Origin: CAYPHJ01 sp964410485
GTDB lineage: Bacteria > Desulfobacterota > Binatia > UBA9968
Direction of reading: 5' to 3'
Length of the DNA stretch: 31,045 bases
Assembly (NCBI GenBank): GCA_964410485.1
Contig: CAYPHJ010000052.1
Location: 1-31,045, forward strand
Below are positions 23,888 to 29,868 of the stretch, piece by piece. Both the position numbers and the translations under genes were made by a program. The notes beneath the pieces were generated by a model. It saw only the letters and a list, made by a program, of their open reading frames with translations, had not been told where the DNA came from and did not search any database. Numbering within the stretch: position 1 is the stretch's first letter; each line of letters opens with the position of its first letter.

Positions 23888-25234
23888 TCACAGGTTGCTG
23901 ATCTTGAAGCTCCGGACGTATTCTTGCGGCCTCGACGGGTCGAAGACCTTACCACCCATCAAGGTATGCTTCGCATACGTTTGCCCGCGGGTTTTGTAGC
24001 CCAGCTCTTTGGAAATCTTGTCGCACTCCGCGGCGAGATAGACCTGCTCGGCGACTTTCTTGTAGTCGAAATCGGTCTCAACGTGCTTCCAGCGTTTCAT
24101 TTGCGTCAAAATCCAGACTGCCATCGAGTGCCAGGGAAATGGATCAAAATCAATGCGATCCGGAACGTTCTTGACATTGCCCAACCCGTCCGCAAAACGC
24201 CCCGTCAAAACCTGTTCGAGCACGACCACCGGCTGGTTCAGGTAGTTGCGCGGCGCAATCTCCTTGGCTATCTCTTTGCGATTTTCCGGCTTGGAAGCGA
24301 AGTGGGTCGCATCCACAATGGACTTGAACAAAGCCAGAAACGTATTCGGATAGGTTTTGGCAAATCCTTGGGAAATCGCAAAGGCGCAGCATGGGTGTCC
24401 GGGCCAGATCTCCTTGGATAGCATGAAAATGAACCCGGCATTGTCGTACACCGCCCGCTGGTTGAAGGGGTCTGGTGCCAGGTAGCCGTCGACATTGTCG
24501 GCTTTGAGGTTAGCGACCATTTCGGGAGGTGGCACAACCCTGATTTGCACGTCTTGGTCCGGATGCAGCCCGCCCTCGGCCAGGTAATAGCGCAGTAGGT
24601 AATTGTGCATCGAATAGGTGAACGGCACGCAGAAGCGAAACCCCTTCATGTCCTTGGCGCTCTTCACGCCCTTGTGCTTGTTGTGCAGAGTGATGGCCTG
24701 ACCGTTGATGTTTTCGACCGCCGGCATGAAGTAAGGAACGTTCTGCGATCCGGCACCCAAGGTGATCGCGAGCGGCATGGGACTCAACATGTGAGCGGCG
24801 TCAACCTCTTTGTTGATCGCCCAGTCCCGCACCATGGCCCAACCTGCGGCGCGGCGCACCGTCGCGTTCAAGCCGTGCTTTTTGTAGAAGCCCATGGGCT
24901 CGGCCATAATGATGGGCGTGGCACAGGTGATCGGGATAAAAGCGACGGTCAGGTCCTTCTTTTCAATTCCCTTTACCTTCTCTTGGGCCAGTGCCTTTGC
25001 CGTATCCATCGGAAAAATTGTGCTCAAAACGGCATAGGCCGTGCCCAACCCAACCGTGCGAATAAACTCGCGCCTTTTGAAACCGCTCCCGAAAACGGCG
25101 CGTGCGACGGCCTCCTCGACAGCACGATCCGTCAAGGCTTCAGCGCTTTGGGCGCCGGCGGCCGCGTGCGCGCCACATGCATTGTCTGATGGCTCGTTGC
25201 CGCCAGCAATGTCTTGCGATTGAGTTGCTTTCAT
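23888..25234 (-). CDS. ABC transporter substrate-binding protein, NrtA/CynA-like, Tat-exported
   Basis: Periplasmic receptor of 448 residues. ATG 25234 is chosen: AAAAGGAGG lies six bases upstream, and the longer frame from 25348 runs through the structured leader. A twin-arginine signal, KRREFIRTVGLGTAYAVL, stands at 53-70, so export is by the Tat route, as in NrtA and CynA of cyanobacteria; the 50 residues before it are unusually long. The body has the NitT/TauT fold: LTVAFIPITCATPIIMAEPMGFYKKHGL, WAMVRDWAINKEVDAAHML, KGFRFCVPFTYSMHNYLLRYYLAEGG. Nitrate, bicarbonate and cyanate receptors cannot be told apart by eye; cyanate is inferred from cynS in the same operon. Confidence 0.88.
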   Translation of the reverse strand: MKATQSQDIAGGNEPSDNACGAHAAAGAQSAEALTDRAVEEAVARAVFGSGFKRREFIRTVGLGTAYAVLSTIFPMDTAKALAQEKVKGIEKKDLTVAFIPITCATPIIMAEPMGFYKKHGLNATVRRAAGWAMVRDWAINKEVDAAHMLSPMPLAITLGAGSQNVPYFMPAVENINGQAITLHNKHKGVKSAKDMKGFRFCVPFTYSMHNYLLRYYLAEGGLHPDQDVQIRVVPPPEMVANLKADNVDGYLAPDPFNQRAVYDNAGFIFMLSKEIWPGHPCCAFAISQGFAKTYPNTFLALFKSIVDATHFASKPENRKEIAKEIAPRNYLNQPVVVLEQVLTGRFADGLGNVKNVPDRIDFDPFPWHSMAVWILTQMKRWKHVETDFDYKKVAEQVYLAAECDKISKELGYKTRGQTYAKHTLMGGKVFDPSRPQEYVRSFKISNL

Positions 25235-25240
25235 GGCTTC

Positions 25241-25345
25241 CTCCTTTTCAGCACTCAAAATGAAACTCAGGGCACCTCCCTCATGAGAGCGGTGCTGCCT
25301 CAGGCGCACTTGCCTCAATTCAGCAGCAACGGCGGTGCTGAAAAG
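25241..25345 (-). promoter_or_regulatory. Leader of the binding-protein gene with competing pairings
   Basis: In the minus-strand transcript, CTTTTCAGCAC (25345-25335) is the exact complement of GTGCTGAAAAG (25254-25244), whose end is part of the ribosome binding site (AAAAGGAGG). The same upstream segment can instead pair locally: TTCAGCA (25342-25336) with TGCTGAA (25325-25319). The two pairings exclude each other. A further hairpin (GCACC/GGTGC, 25295-25272) lies between. This would allow a switch between hidden and open ribosome binding site. The pairings are seen directly; function is inferred. Confidence 0.4.
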
Positions 25346-25367
25346 CAAGGGTGTTCGGACAAACTCT

Positions 25368-25958
25368 TTATGTCGCTTTGATCCTGTTCATCTCCTCGGT
25401 CAAAATGATCGCGCTGGCGATTTCCACCATCGGCTTTCTCGCATCCATGCTCTTCCTCTGAATCAGCGAGAAAGCCTCAGGTTCGCTGAGCCTGTGCCTT
25501 TCCATAATGATCCCCTTGGCCCGCTCGATCGTCTTGCGCACCCGTAGCGTTTCCTTGAGGTTTTCGTTCTCCCGCCTGAGTGCCATGAATTCGCCGTGCC
25601 GCGAGATGCTCAGTTCCAGAGCGGGCAAGAGATCCGCTTCACGCAAAGGCTTGATGAGATAACCCATGACTCCGGCCAAGTTGGCCCGGTTGATCGTGCC
25701 GGCATCGTAGCGGTTCGTCACAACAATCACCGGAACAACGCACGCTTCCATCACCCCGCTCGCAGCGCTGATCCCGTCCATATCGGCCAGTTCGACGGCC
25801 ATCAACACAAGATCCGGCGCCGTTTTTGTCGCCATGTCCACGGCCTCTTTGCCGCTAGCTCCTTCTCCCGCCACCTCGAAGCCGAGGCGGTTCAAGGTTT
25901 CGCGTAGAAACTCTCTGGAAGGGATATGGTCGTCGATCACCAGCACTCTGCGCTTCAT
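25368..25958 (-). CDS. ANTAR-domain antitermination regulator with degenerate receiver
   Basis: RNA-binding regulator of 196 residues of AmiR/NasR type. ATG 25958 is chosen (GGGAG five bases upstream); the open frame back to 26036 crosses a terminator hairpin. The receiver domain (1-120) keeps the acidic pair (Asp9-Asp10) and Lys in LIKPL, but the phosphoacceptor position reads DLVLMAVEL, with Ala54 (GCC, 25799-25797) in place of Asp. A coiled linker (ENENLKETLRVRKT) leads to the ANTAR domain (about 135-192): IERAKGIIMERHRLSEPEAFSLIQRKSM. ANTAR proteins bind paired six-base-loop hairpins in mRNA leaders and prevent termination; just such a leader precedes this gene. The binding-protein gene follows 133 nt downstream. 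Without the Asp, its signal is probably not phosphorylation of this site. Confidence 0.92.
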   Translation of the reverse strand: MKRRVLVIDDHIPSREFLRETLNRLGFEVAGEGASGKEAVDMATKTAPDLVLMAVELADMDGISAASGVMEACVVPVIVVTNRYDAGTINRANLAGVMGYLIKPLREADLLPALELSISRHGEFMALRRENENLKETLRVRKTIERAKGIIMERHRLSEPEAFSLIQRKSMDARKPMVEIASAIILTEEMNRIKAT

Positions 25959-25993
25959 ATCAACTCCCAACCGGGTGCTCTCCTTGAGCAGCC

Positions 25994-26025
25994 AAAAAAA
26001 AGCGCTCCACGGCCACCGTGAGCGC
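25994..26025 (-). terminator. Leader terminator (attenuator) of the ANTAR-cyanate operon
   Basis: On the minus strand GCGCTCACGG (26025-26016), a three-base loop and CCGT-G-GAGCGC form a 10-bp stem with one bulged base, followed directly by eight T (26001-25994). It is the strongest intrinsic terminator in the window and stands 36 nt before the ANTAR start codon, with no gene on this strand upstream for it to end. Confidence 0.85.
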
Positions 26026-26058
26026 CTTTGCTCCAACGCGAAGACCCCGTTGTCCTCG
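26020..26058 (-). promoter_or_regulatory. Two-hairpin ANTAR target RNA
   Basis: First hairpin, 26058-26039: CGAGGAC, loop AACGGG, GTCTTCG (7 bp with one G-U). Second hairpin, 26033-26020: GAGC, loop AAAGGC, GCTC. A five-base linker separates them. Both loops have six bases with A at position 1 and G at position 4, the published hallmark of ANTAR targets. The second hairpin uses GCTC, which is also part of the 5' arm of the terminator, so the two cannot form together. Confidence 0.75.
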
Positions 26059-26075
26059 ACTAAAGACTAAAGCTC

Positions 26076-26091
26076 AGCAACGTCCATGCCA
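26076..26091 (-). promoter_or_regulatory. Sigma-54 promoter of the ANTAR-cyanate operon
   Basis: The minus strand reads TGGCATGGACGTTGCT, matching the sigma-54 consensus TGGCACG-N4-TTGCW with one change; the invariant GG and GC are ten bases apart as required. Transcription would start near 26065, about seven bases before the first ANTAR hairpin. Nitrogen-scavenging operons are often sigma-54/NtrC controlled. I did not find a clear NtrC site upstream. Confidence 0.7.
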
Positions 26092-26137
26092 CCAGTTGTA
26101 GTTCGGCATGTGAAGTGTATTTGCGTGAGTTGCATCG

Positions 26138-26165
26138 CGCTCGCGGTCTTACCAAGAAGCGAGCG
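26138..26165. repeat. Inverted repeat between the divergent cyanate and MgtE transcripts
   Basis: CGCTCGC (26138-26144) and GCGAGCG (26159-26165) enclose TCTT-ACC-AAGA, giving an 11-bp stem with a small internal loop. TTTTT stands at 26171-26175 on the plus strand. It lies about 75-100 bp upstream of the sigma-54 start site, where an activator would bind, but could also be a plus-strand terminator. Confidence 0.6.
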
Positions 26166-26260
26166 GCTACTTTTTGAGCACCGCCCTGCCTAAGGGATAA
26201 GCACATCGTTGCGCCGATCTCTTTGGCCCCAACCTGTTAGGTCGAGCCCGGTCACTTTCC

Positions 26261-26288
26261 TTGACGCTCCCGTGGCGCGCGCTGTATG
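26261..26288 (+). promoter_or_regulatory. Candidate promoter of the MgtE gene
   Basis: TTGACG (26261-26266), 16 nt, TGTATG (26283-26288). It would give a leader of about 20 nt before ATG 26316. The -10 box is weak. Confidence 0.3.
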
Positions 26289-26315
26289 AAGACGAGAAAC
26301 CAGAGGGGAAAGACT

Positions 26316-27545
26316 ATGTCGACGACGCCAGACACCATGAAGGCACCGGTAACCGATAGCCGAGCGGCTGAGATGTTTGCCCGGTTGAGCACATTGCCGC
26401 CGTTCGAGAGCGCTCGGCTCCTTAGAAGCGAACCGGAGGAAGTTGCGGCAGGTGCGCTGATGCTGACGCCGGTGCCAGTGGCCGTGGACATCCTCGCCCG
26501 GCTTCCAGCGGAACGCCGCGACGCGATCGCTGCGGCGGCTCCCGCCGGTCACGGCAAACAATGGCTTCAGCAGTGCGGCTATCCGGAAGGATCGGTAGGC
26601 CGGTTGATGGAAGCGCCGCTCGCCACCTTCGGGCCAGCGATGACCGTTGAAGAAGCGACCGCGGAACTACGCGAGCTGGTCAAGACAGCATTCGTCACTT
26701 ACGGATTCGTGGTCGAGAACGATGGTCGCCTGGTTGGCGTCATCGCCTTCCGCGAGCTGCTCTTTTCGCATCCAAAACAGCCGCTGAGCGAGATCATGGT
26801 TAACCGTCCGTTCAGCCTTCGGGCCGATCTGCACGTGATCGACGCCATGCGTGAGGTCCTCACGCGACACTTCCCCGTTTATCCCGTTTGTGATGCGCAC
26901 GGGCACCTGATCGGCACCGTACGGGGCACCAATCTCTTTCAACAGCAGGCTTACGAGATCAGCGCTCNNNNNNNNNNNNNNNNNNNNNNNNNNNNNNNNN
27001 NNNNNNNNNNNNNNNNNNNNNNNNNNNNNNNNNNNNNNNNNNNNNNNNNNNNNNNNNNNNNNNNNNNCTTTGTCGCCGCCGCAGTTGTTGGCTTCTTCGA
27101 ACCCACGATCGACCGTCTCGTCGTGCTCGCCGTCTTCCTGCCGGTGCTCGTGGGGCAGTCGGGTAATACCGGTTGCCAGGCTCTCGCCGTAACGCTTAGA
27201 GGATTGGCTCTCGGTGAACTCAAGCGAGGACGCGAGCGCCGCCTGGTTATCAAAGAGACCGTACTGGGGTTGTTCAACGGCTTACTCGCGGGCCTCGTCG
27301 CCGGCGCTGGAATGCTCCTCTACGCGCGTGCGTCGGGCGCCGACAACCCGATGACGCTCGGGCTAGTGGTGTCCCTGGCGATGATCGGCAGCTGCATCAT
27401 CAGCGGCCTCTCCGGCGCAGTGATCCCGCTCGGCCTGCGCAGACTGGGAGCGGATCCAGCCACCGCCTCCAGCATTTTCCTGACGACCGCAACCGACGTC
27501 GCCAGCATCGGGCTGTTCCTGGGGCTGGCAACGCTGTTGGTGTAG
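26316..27545 (+). CDS. mgtE: MgtE-type divalent cation transporter, interrupted by a scaffold gap
   Basis: Inner-membrane Mg2+ (or similar cation) channel. ATG 26316 follows GAGGGGAA by five bases. The part left of the gap has the helical MgtE N domain (AAEMFARLSTLPPFESARLLRSEPEEVAAGALM) and two CBS-type segments (GFVVENDGRLVGVIAFRELL and VYPVCDAHGHLIGTVRGTNL). The part right of the gap is the membrane domain: FFEPTIDRLVVLAVFLPVLVGQSGNTGCQALAVTLRGLALGE, which holds the conserved GNTG.Q region, then further helices to the end TDVASIGLFLGLATLLV. The reading frame agrees on both sides of the 100 N, but the true gap length is unknown. The N-domain is somewhat shorter than in well-studied MgtE. 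Confidence 0.85.
   Translation: MSTTPDTMKAPVTDSRAAEMFARLSTLPPFESARLLRSEPEEVAAGALMLTPVPVAVDILARLPAERRDAIAAAAPAGHGKQWLQQCGYPEGSVGRLMEAPLATFGPAMTVEEATAELRELVKTAFVTYGFVVENDGRLVGVIAFRELLFSHPKQPLSEIMVNRPFSLRADLHVIDAMREVLTRHFPVYPVCDAHGHLIGTVRGTNLFQQQAYEISAXXXXXXXXXXXXXXXXXXXXXXXXXXXXXXXXXXFVAAAVVGFFEPTIDRLVVLAVFLPVLVGQSGNTGCQALAVTLRGLALGELKRGRERRLVIKETVLGLFNGLLAGLVAGAGMLLYARASGADNPMTLGLVVSLAMIGSCIISGLSGAVIPLGLRRLGADPATASSIFLTTATDVASIGLFLGLATLLV
26968..27067. other. Scaffold gap of 100 N inside mgtE
   Basis: Exactly 100 N. Unlike the first gap, its flanks share no repeat. By comparison with the family, a few dozen residues between the second CBS motif and the first membrane helix are missing. Confidence 0.98.
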
Positions 27546-27672
27546 GAGAATTTGTCTCCGGTTATGTGTGCTTGCCTCGTTTTTTTGTCCGCTCAACGCC
27601 AGACGCTTGCGGGCTTTAACCGCCGGTGAGCTTTACCAGTGTGGGGCAGGAGAGAGGTTGAATAAGCGGCAA

Positions 27673-27704
27673 TAAAAAAGGGGCACCCGACCTGTGCCCC
27701 TTTT
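27673..27704. terminator. Bidirectional intrinsic terminator between mgtE and RRM gene 1
   Basis: GGGGCAC (27680-27686), seven-base loop, GTGCCCC (27694-27700), with TTTT after it on the plus strand and six A before it (six T on the minus strand). It can end both the mgtE transcript and the convergent RRM transcript. Confidence 0.85.
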
Positions 27705-27727
27705 GCATACCGAGGTAACGGCAAAAA

Positions 27728-28036
27728 CTACCAGCGATTACGCCCACCCTCCCGGTTCCCGCGACCTCCACTACCACCATCACGCCGCGCCTGTGGCTTG
27801 GCCTCGTTAACGGTTAGAGTGCGTCCATCCAATTGCGTGCCATTCAAGGCGGAGATGGCACTTTTCGCTTCACTGCCGGAGCTCATCTCGACAAAACCGA
27901 AGCCGCGCGACTGTCCCGTAAACTTGTCCGCAATGACATTCGCCGATTCCACCGTGCCGTGCGCCGAGAAGATTTCCTGTAAACGCTCTCCCGTTACCGA
28001 ATACGGCAAACCGCCGACGTATAACTTACTACCCAT
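27728..28036 (-). CDS. Glycine-rich RRM RNA-binding protein, copy 1
   Basis: A 102-residue RNA-binding protein: one RRM domain (1-82) with RNP2 KLYVGGLP and RNP1 SRGFGFVEM, then a Gly/Arg-rich tail (RRDGGSGGRGNREGGRNRW). This is the layout of cyanobacterial Rbp proteins and plant glycine-rich RNA-binding proteins, many of them cold-induced. The binding site TAGGAGG lies just upstream of ATG 28036 within a start region that can be masked by a 10-bp pairing (see the leader entry). A near-identical paralogue lies at 29247-29549. The gene is monocistronic, with its own promoter and terminator. Confidence 0.93.
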   Translation of the reverse strand: MGSKLYVGGLPYSVTGERLQEIFSAHGTVESANVIADKFTGQSRGFGFVEMSSGSEAKSAISALNGTQLDGRTLTVNEAKPQARRDGGSGGRGNREGGRNRW

Positions 28037-28107
28037 GTTCTCCTCCTATGAGAGAATGTTATGGTCTTTGGCCCTGAGAACCTCACTGCAAATGGGCAGA
28101 ACATGGG
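28032..28107 (-). promoter_or_regulatory. Start-masking inverted repeat in the leader of RRM gene 1
   Basis: In the transcript, CCCATGTTCT (28107-28098) is the exact complement of AGAACATGGG (28041-28032), which contains the start codon and the base next to the ribosome binding site. The spacing is 56 nt. The same arms and the same spacing occur before RRM gene 2. A second, local hairpin, TTCTCT/GGAGAA around the binding site, competes with it. Confidence 0.65.
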
Positions 28108-28183
28108 CTGACAAGCGTTAAGAAAACCACGCTCCGGTCGGGTTCTCATTCATAGATCGCTTCGCAAGGCGAGAGACTAAAAA

Positions 28184-28219
28184 GGCCTTTCGAGTTTTTT
28201 CTTATTTCCCCAGAAGGCC
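28184..28219 (-). promoter_or_regulatory. Hairpin at the 5' end of RRM leader 1
   Basis: GGCCTT (28219-28214) pairs with AAGGCC (28189-28184), about 17 nt after the predicted transcription start. RRM gene 2 has a matching hairpin in the same place (29736-29698). Confidence 0.5.
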
Positions 28220-28242
28220 ACATACCGAAGAAATATGCTCTC

Positions 28243-28271
28243 AACCTACGTCTTACTCAGGGCGAGGTCAA
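28243..28271 (-). promoter_or_regulatory. Promoter of RRM gene 1
   Basis: TTGACC (28271-28266), 17 nt, TAGGTT (28248-28243). Start of transcription near 28236, giving a leader of 200 nt. The paralogue has the same arrangement at almost the same distance, which supports the call. Confidence 0.55.
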
Positions 28272-28301
28272 CCTGGATCTAGGCTTTCACGGCGGGGTGT
28301 A

Positions 28302-28440
28302 CTAGCAGGTTGCTGAAAAACCCTCTCGGAGTCCTTCGACGGGGCTCAGGACGAACGGAGGGGAGCTGATATTGTTGATGATTTTCCGTTCATGCTGAGG
28401 TTCTCGAAGCATTCCTAATCTTTTTTCAGCAACCTGCTAG
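28302..28440. mobile_element. MITE-like palindromic element, 139 bp
   Basis: Perfect 19-bp terminal inverted repeats: CTAGCAGGTTGCTGAAAAA (28302-28320) and its complement (28422-28440). The inside is also an imperfect palindrome: TTCGACGGGGCTCAGGACGA in one half and a related inverted sequence (CATGCTGAGGTTCTCGAAGC) in the other. It has no coding capacity. If the TA within each CTAG end is the target duplication, the ends fit a non-autonomous element mobilised by an IS630/Tc1-type transposase, but this is inference. Confidence 0.65.
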
Positions 28441-28450
28441 TTCAAGAAAG

Positions 28451-28618
28451 CTACTCGCGCGGCTCCCAATTGTCTGGGCCCGTCATCGGATCCTTTTCAA
28501 GCGGCGGCCCGCCCTTGACCTTTTCCGCTTTACGCTGGATGCGGCGAGCGGCTTTGTCCTTTTGCTTCTGGAGCCGCGCGAGTTCTTTTTGACGCTTTTG
28601 ATACGTTTGATTTCCCAT
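28451..28618 (-). CDS. Small basic conserved-type protein, 55 residues
   Basis: A 55-residue frame, start MGNQTYQKRQKELARLQKQK, end TGPDNWEPRE. The first two thirds is a Lys/Arg/Gln-rich helix; the end, GGPPLEKDPMTGPDNWEPRE, looks like a short conserved tail. I recall similar tiny proteins in Deltaproteobacteria and neighbours, without known function. No strong ribosome binding site precedes ATG 28618. Amino acid composition and a defined end argue for a real gene. It lies directly beside the MITE-like element. Confidence 0.6.
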   Translation of the reverse strand: MGNQTYQKRQKELARLQKQKDKAARRIQRKAEKVKGGPPLEKDPMTGPDNWEPRE

Positions 28619-28720
28619 ACACAACACATTAACAGATCAGGCGCATAGCAGTAACCGACAGCTAAAAACCACGCGCTTTGATCAGGTCCTATTTGTCCAC
28701 GGCAAAGCTAATGCGTCTTT

Positions 28721-29086
28721 TTACCTTCTTCTTCCCTGCGGACGTCTGAAGAAGGAGGGCGTGGACTCATCCTTCCTCCCGGCCTGTTTCAGCATCTTTG
28801 CGACCCTTTTCCCCATGACATCCACGACATAGTCAGATAGCAAATGGTCGCGCGCGCTTTTGATTTTTTGCCGGATCCGATTCTTGCGCGTGGCATCGTG
28901 TCCAGCAGCTCGCAGGTCCTCAGTGACGATGGAGACTGTCCCCTCCCGTCCGCGTGATAAGAGGCGAAGCGAGAACCTGCCTTCCTGAGTCTGCTCCATC
29001 AAGCTGTACTCAAGTTTCTTGTCAACGCTGCGAATAATACCTCTTAATAGGTCTGCGGCCTGCCTCACTGCTTCACGGTCACTCAT
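28721..29086 (-). CDS. Hypothetical basic protein, 121 residues
   Basis: A charged protein without signal peptide or membrane helix. GAGGAG lies seven bases before ATG 29086. The N-terminal half reads like a small alpha/beta domain (AADLLRGIIRSVDKKLEYSLMEQT, FSLRLLSRGREGTVSIVTEDL); the second half is helical and basic (ATRKNRIRQKIKSARDHLLSDY), and it ends in an Arg-rich tail (FFRRPQGRRR). That tail, and a place between two RNA-binding protein genes, could fit nucleic acid binding, but no family is recognised. Confidence 0.6.
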   Translation of the reverse strand: MSDREAVRQAADLLRGIIRSVDKKLEYSLMEQTQEGRFSLRLLSRGREGTVSIVTEDLRAAGHDATRKNRIRQKIKSARDHLLSDYVVDVMGKRVAKMLKQAGRKDESTPSFFRRPQGRRR

Positions 29087-29190
29087 AGAACACTCCTCTG
29101 GTTCATAGCGAACAAAAGCCGTCGGGGTTTCCGGGATGTCGGAGCTGAATGGCTTGTAGAAAGAATCGCTCTACTCGATGTTCGAATAAC

Positions 29191-29219
29191 AAAAAGGGGC
29201 AATTCCGACGTATTGCCCC
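29191..29219 (-). terminator. Intrinsic terminator of RRM gene 2
   Basis: On the minus strand GGGGCAAT (29219-29212) and ATTGCCCC (29203-29196) form an 8-bp stem, followed by TTTTT. It is the counterpart of the terminator after RRM gene 1 but differs in sequence. Confidence 0.85.
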
Positions 29220-29246
29220 TAAATGATTATCTATGCAACGAGACTG

Positions 29247-29549
29247 CTACCAGCGATTACGTCCCCCGTCGCGCCGCCCGCCACTGCCGTTATCGCGCCG
29301 CGCCATCGGCTTGGCTTCGTTAACGGTCAGAGTGCGGCCGTCGATTTGAGTTCCGTTCAACGATTCGATGGCTTTTTGCGCCTCGCTACCGGAGCTCATC
29401 TCCACAAAACCAAAGCCGCGCGATTGTCCCGTGAACTTGTCCGAGATCACGTTGGCTGACTCGACTGTTCCGTGCGCTGAAAAGATTTCCTGCAGTCGCC
29501 CTTCGGTTACTGAATATGGCAGACCGCCAACATACAATTTATTACCCAT
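29247..29549 (-). CDS. Glycine-rich RRM RNA-binding protein, copy 2
   Basis: Paralogue of the RRM protein at 27728-28036; 100 residues. RNP2 KLYVGGLP and RNP1 SRGFGFVEM are identical, and most changes are conservative or in the tail (RRDNGSGGRRDGGRNRW). The leader, including the start-masking inverted repeat, the promoter and the place of the terminator are also shared, so the whole transcription unit was duplicated. Two other small genes and the MITE-like element now lie between the copies. Retention of both suggests a useful dosage or distinct conditions of expression. Confidence 0.93.
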   Translation of the reverse strand: MGNKLYVGGLPYSVTEGRLQEIFSAHGTVESANVISDKFTGQSRGFGFVEMSSGSEAQKAIESLNGTQIDGRTLTVNEAKPMARRDNGSGGRRDGGRNRW

Positions 29550-29620
29550 GTTCTCCTCCTATGAGAGAATGTTTGTGTCTTGACCCTGAGAATTAGCCTG
29601 CTAGTCGGGCAGAACATGGG
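29545..29620 (-). promoter_or_regulatory. Start-masking inverted repeat in the leader of RRM gene 2
   Basis: CCCATGTTCT (29620-29611) is complementary to AGAACATGGG (29554-29545), which contains the start codon. Spacing 56 nt, the same as in copy 1, although about a third of the bases between the arms differ. Confidence 0.65.
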
Positions 29621-29697
29621 CAGTTCAACTGCTGAAATCACGCTCTGGTCGGATCATCCTTTACACAGATTGCTTCGCAAGGAGAGACGATTTAGAG

Positions 29698-29736
29698 AGG
29701 CCTTCAAACGCTTGTGCTTCCTCTTTCAGAAGGCCT
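29698..29736 (-). promoter_or_regulatory. Hairpin at the 5' end of RRM leader 2
   Basis: AGGCCTTC (29736-29729) pairs perfectly with GAAGGCCT (29705-29698), about 14 nt after the predicted transcription start. The equivalent in copy 1 has a 6-bp stem with changed loop sequence. Confidence 0.5.
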
Positions 29737-29756
29737 TATACTGAACTAGGTAAGTT

Positions 29757-29785
29757 ACTGTACGTGTTGTGGCGGCTGATGTCAA
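29757..29785 (-). promoter_or_regulatory. Promoter of RRM gene 2
   Basis: TTGACA (29785-29780), 17 nt, TACAGT (29762-29757). Start near 29750, leader about 201 nt. The 29550-29868 stretch is accounted for by this promoter and leader. Confidence 0.6.
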
Positions 29786-29868
29786 CCGACCAACTATTTG
29801 GAGATGCCGTTCGCTTTTTTCGGCGGCGGCGGCGTTTGTTTCGCCGCTTGTAAGACGGGGGCGCAGCG

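Noticed and set aside
25301..25318. Hairpin AGGC-AAGTGC-GCCT in the receptor leader as a second ANTAR target
   Set aside because: The loop has six bases and A1 but T at position 4, the stem is only 4 bp, and there is no partner hairpin or terminator.
26120..26215. NtrC sites upstream of the sigma-54 promoter
   Set aside because: Partial matches such as GCACATCGTTGCGC deviate too far from the TGCACC-N5-GGTGCA pattern.
29829..29847. GCGGCG-aaacaaa-CGCCGC hairpin as rpoZ terminator
   Set aside because: The stem is good but followed on the minus strand by a GCC repeat and A-run, with no T-run; too weak to list.
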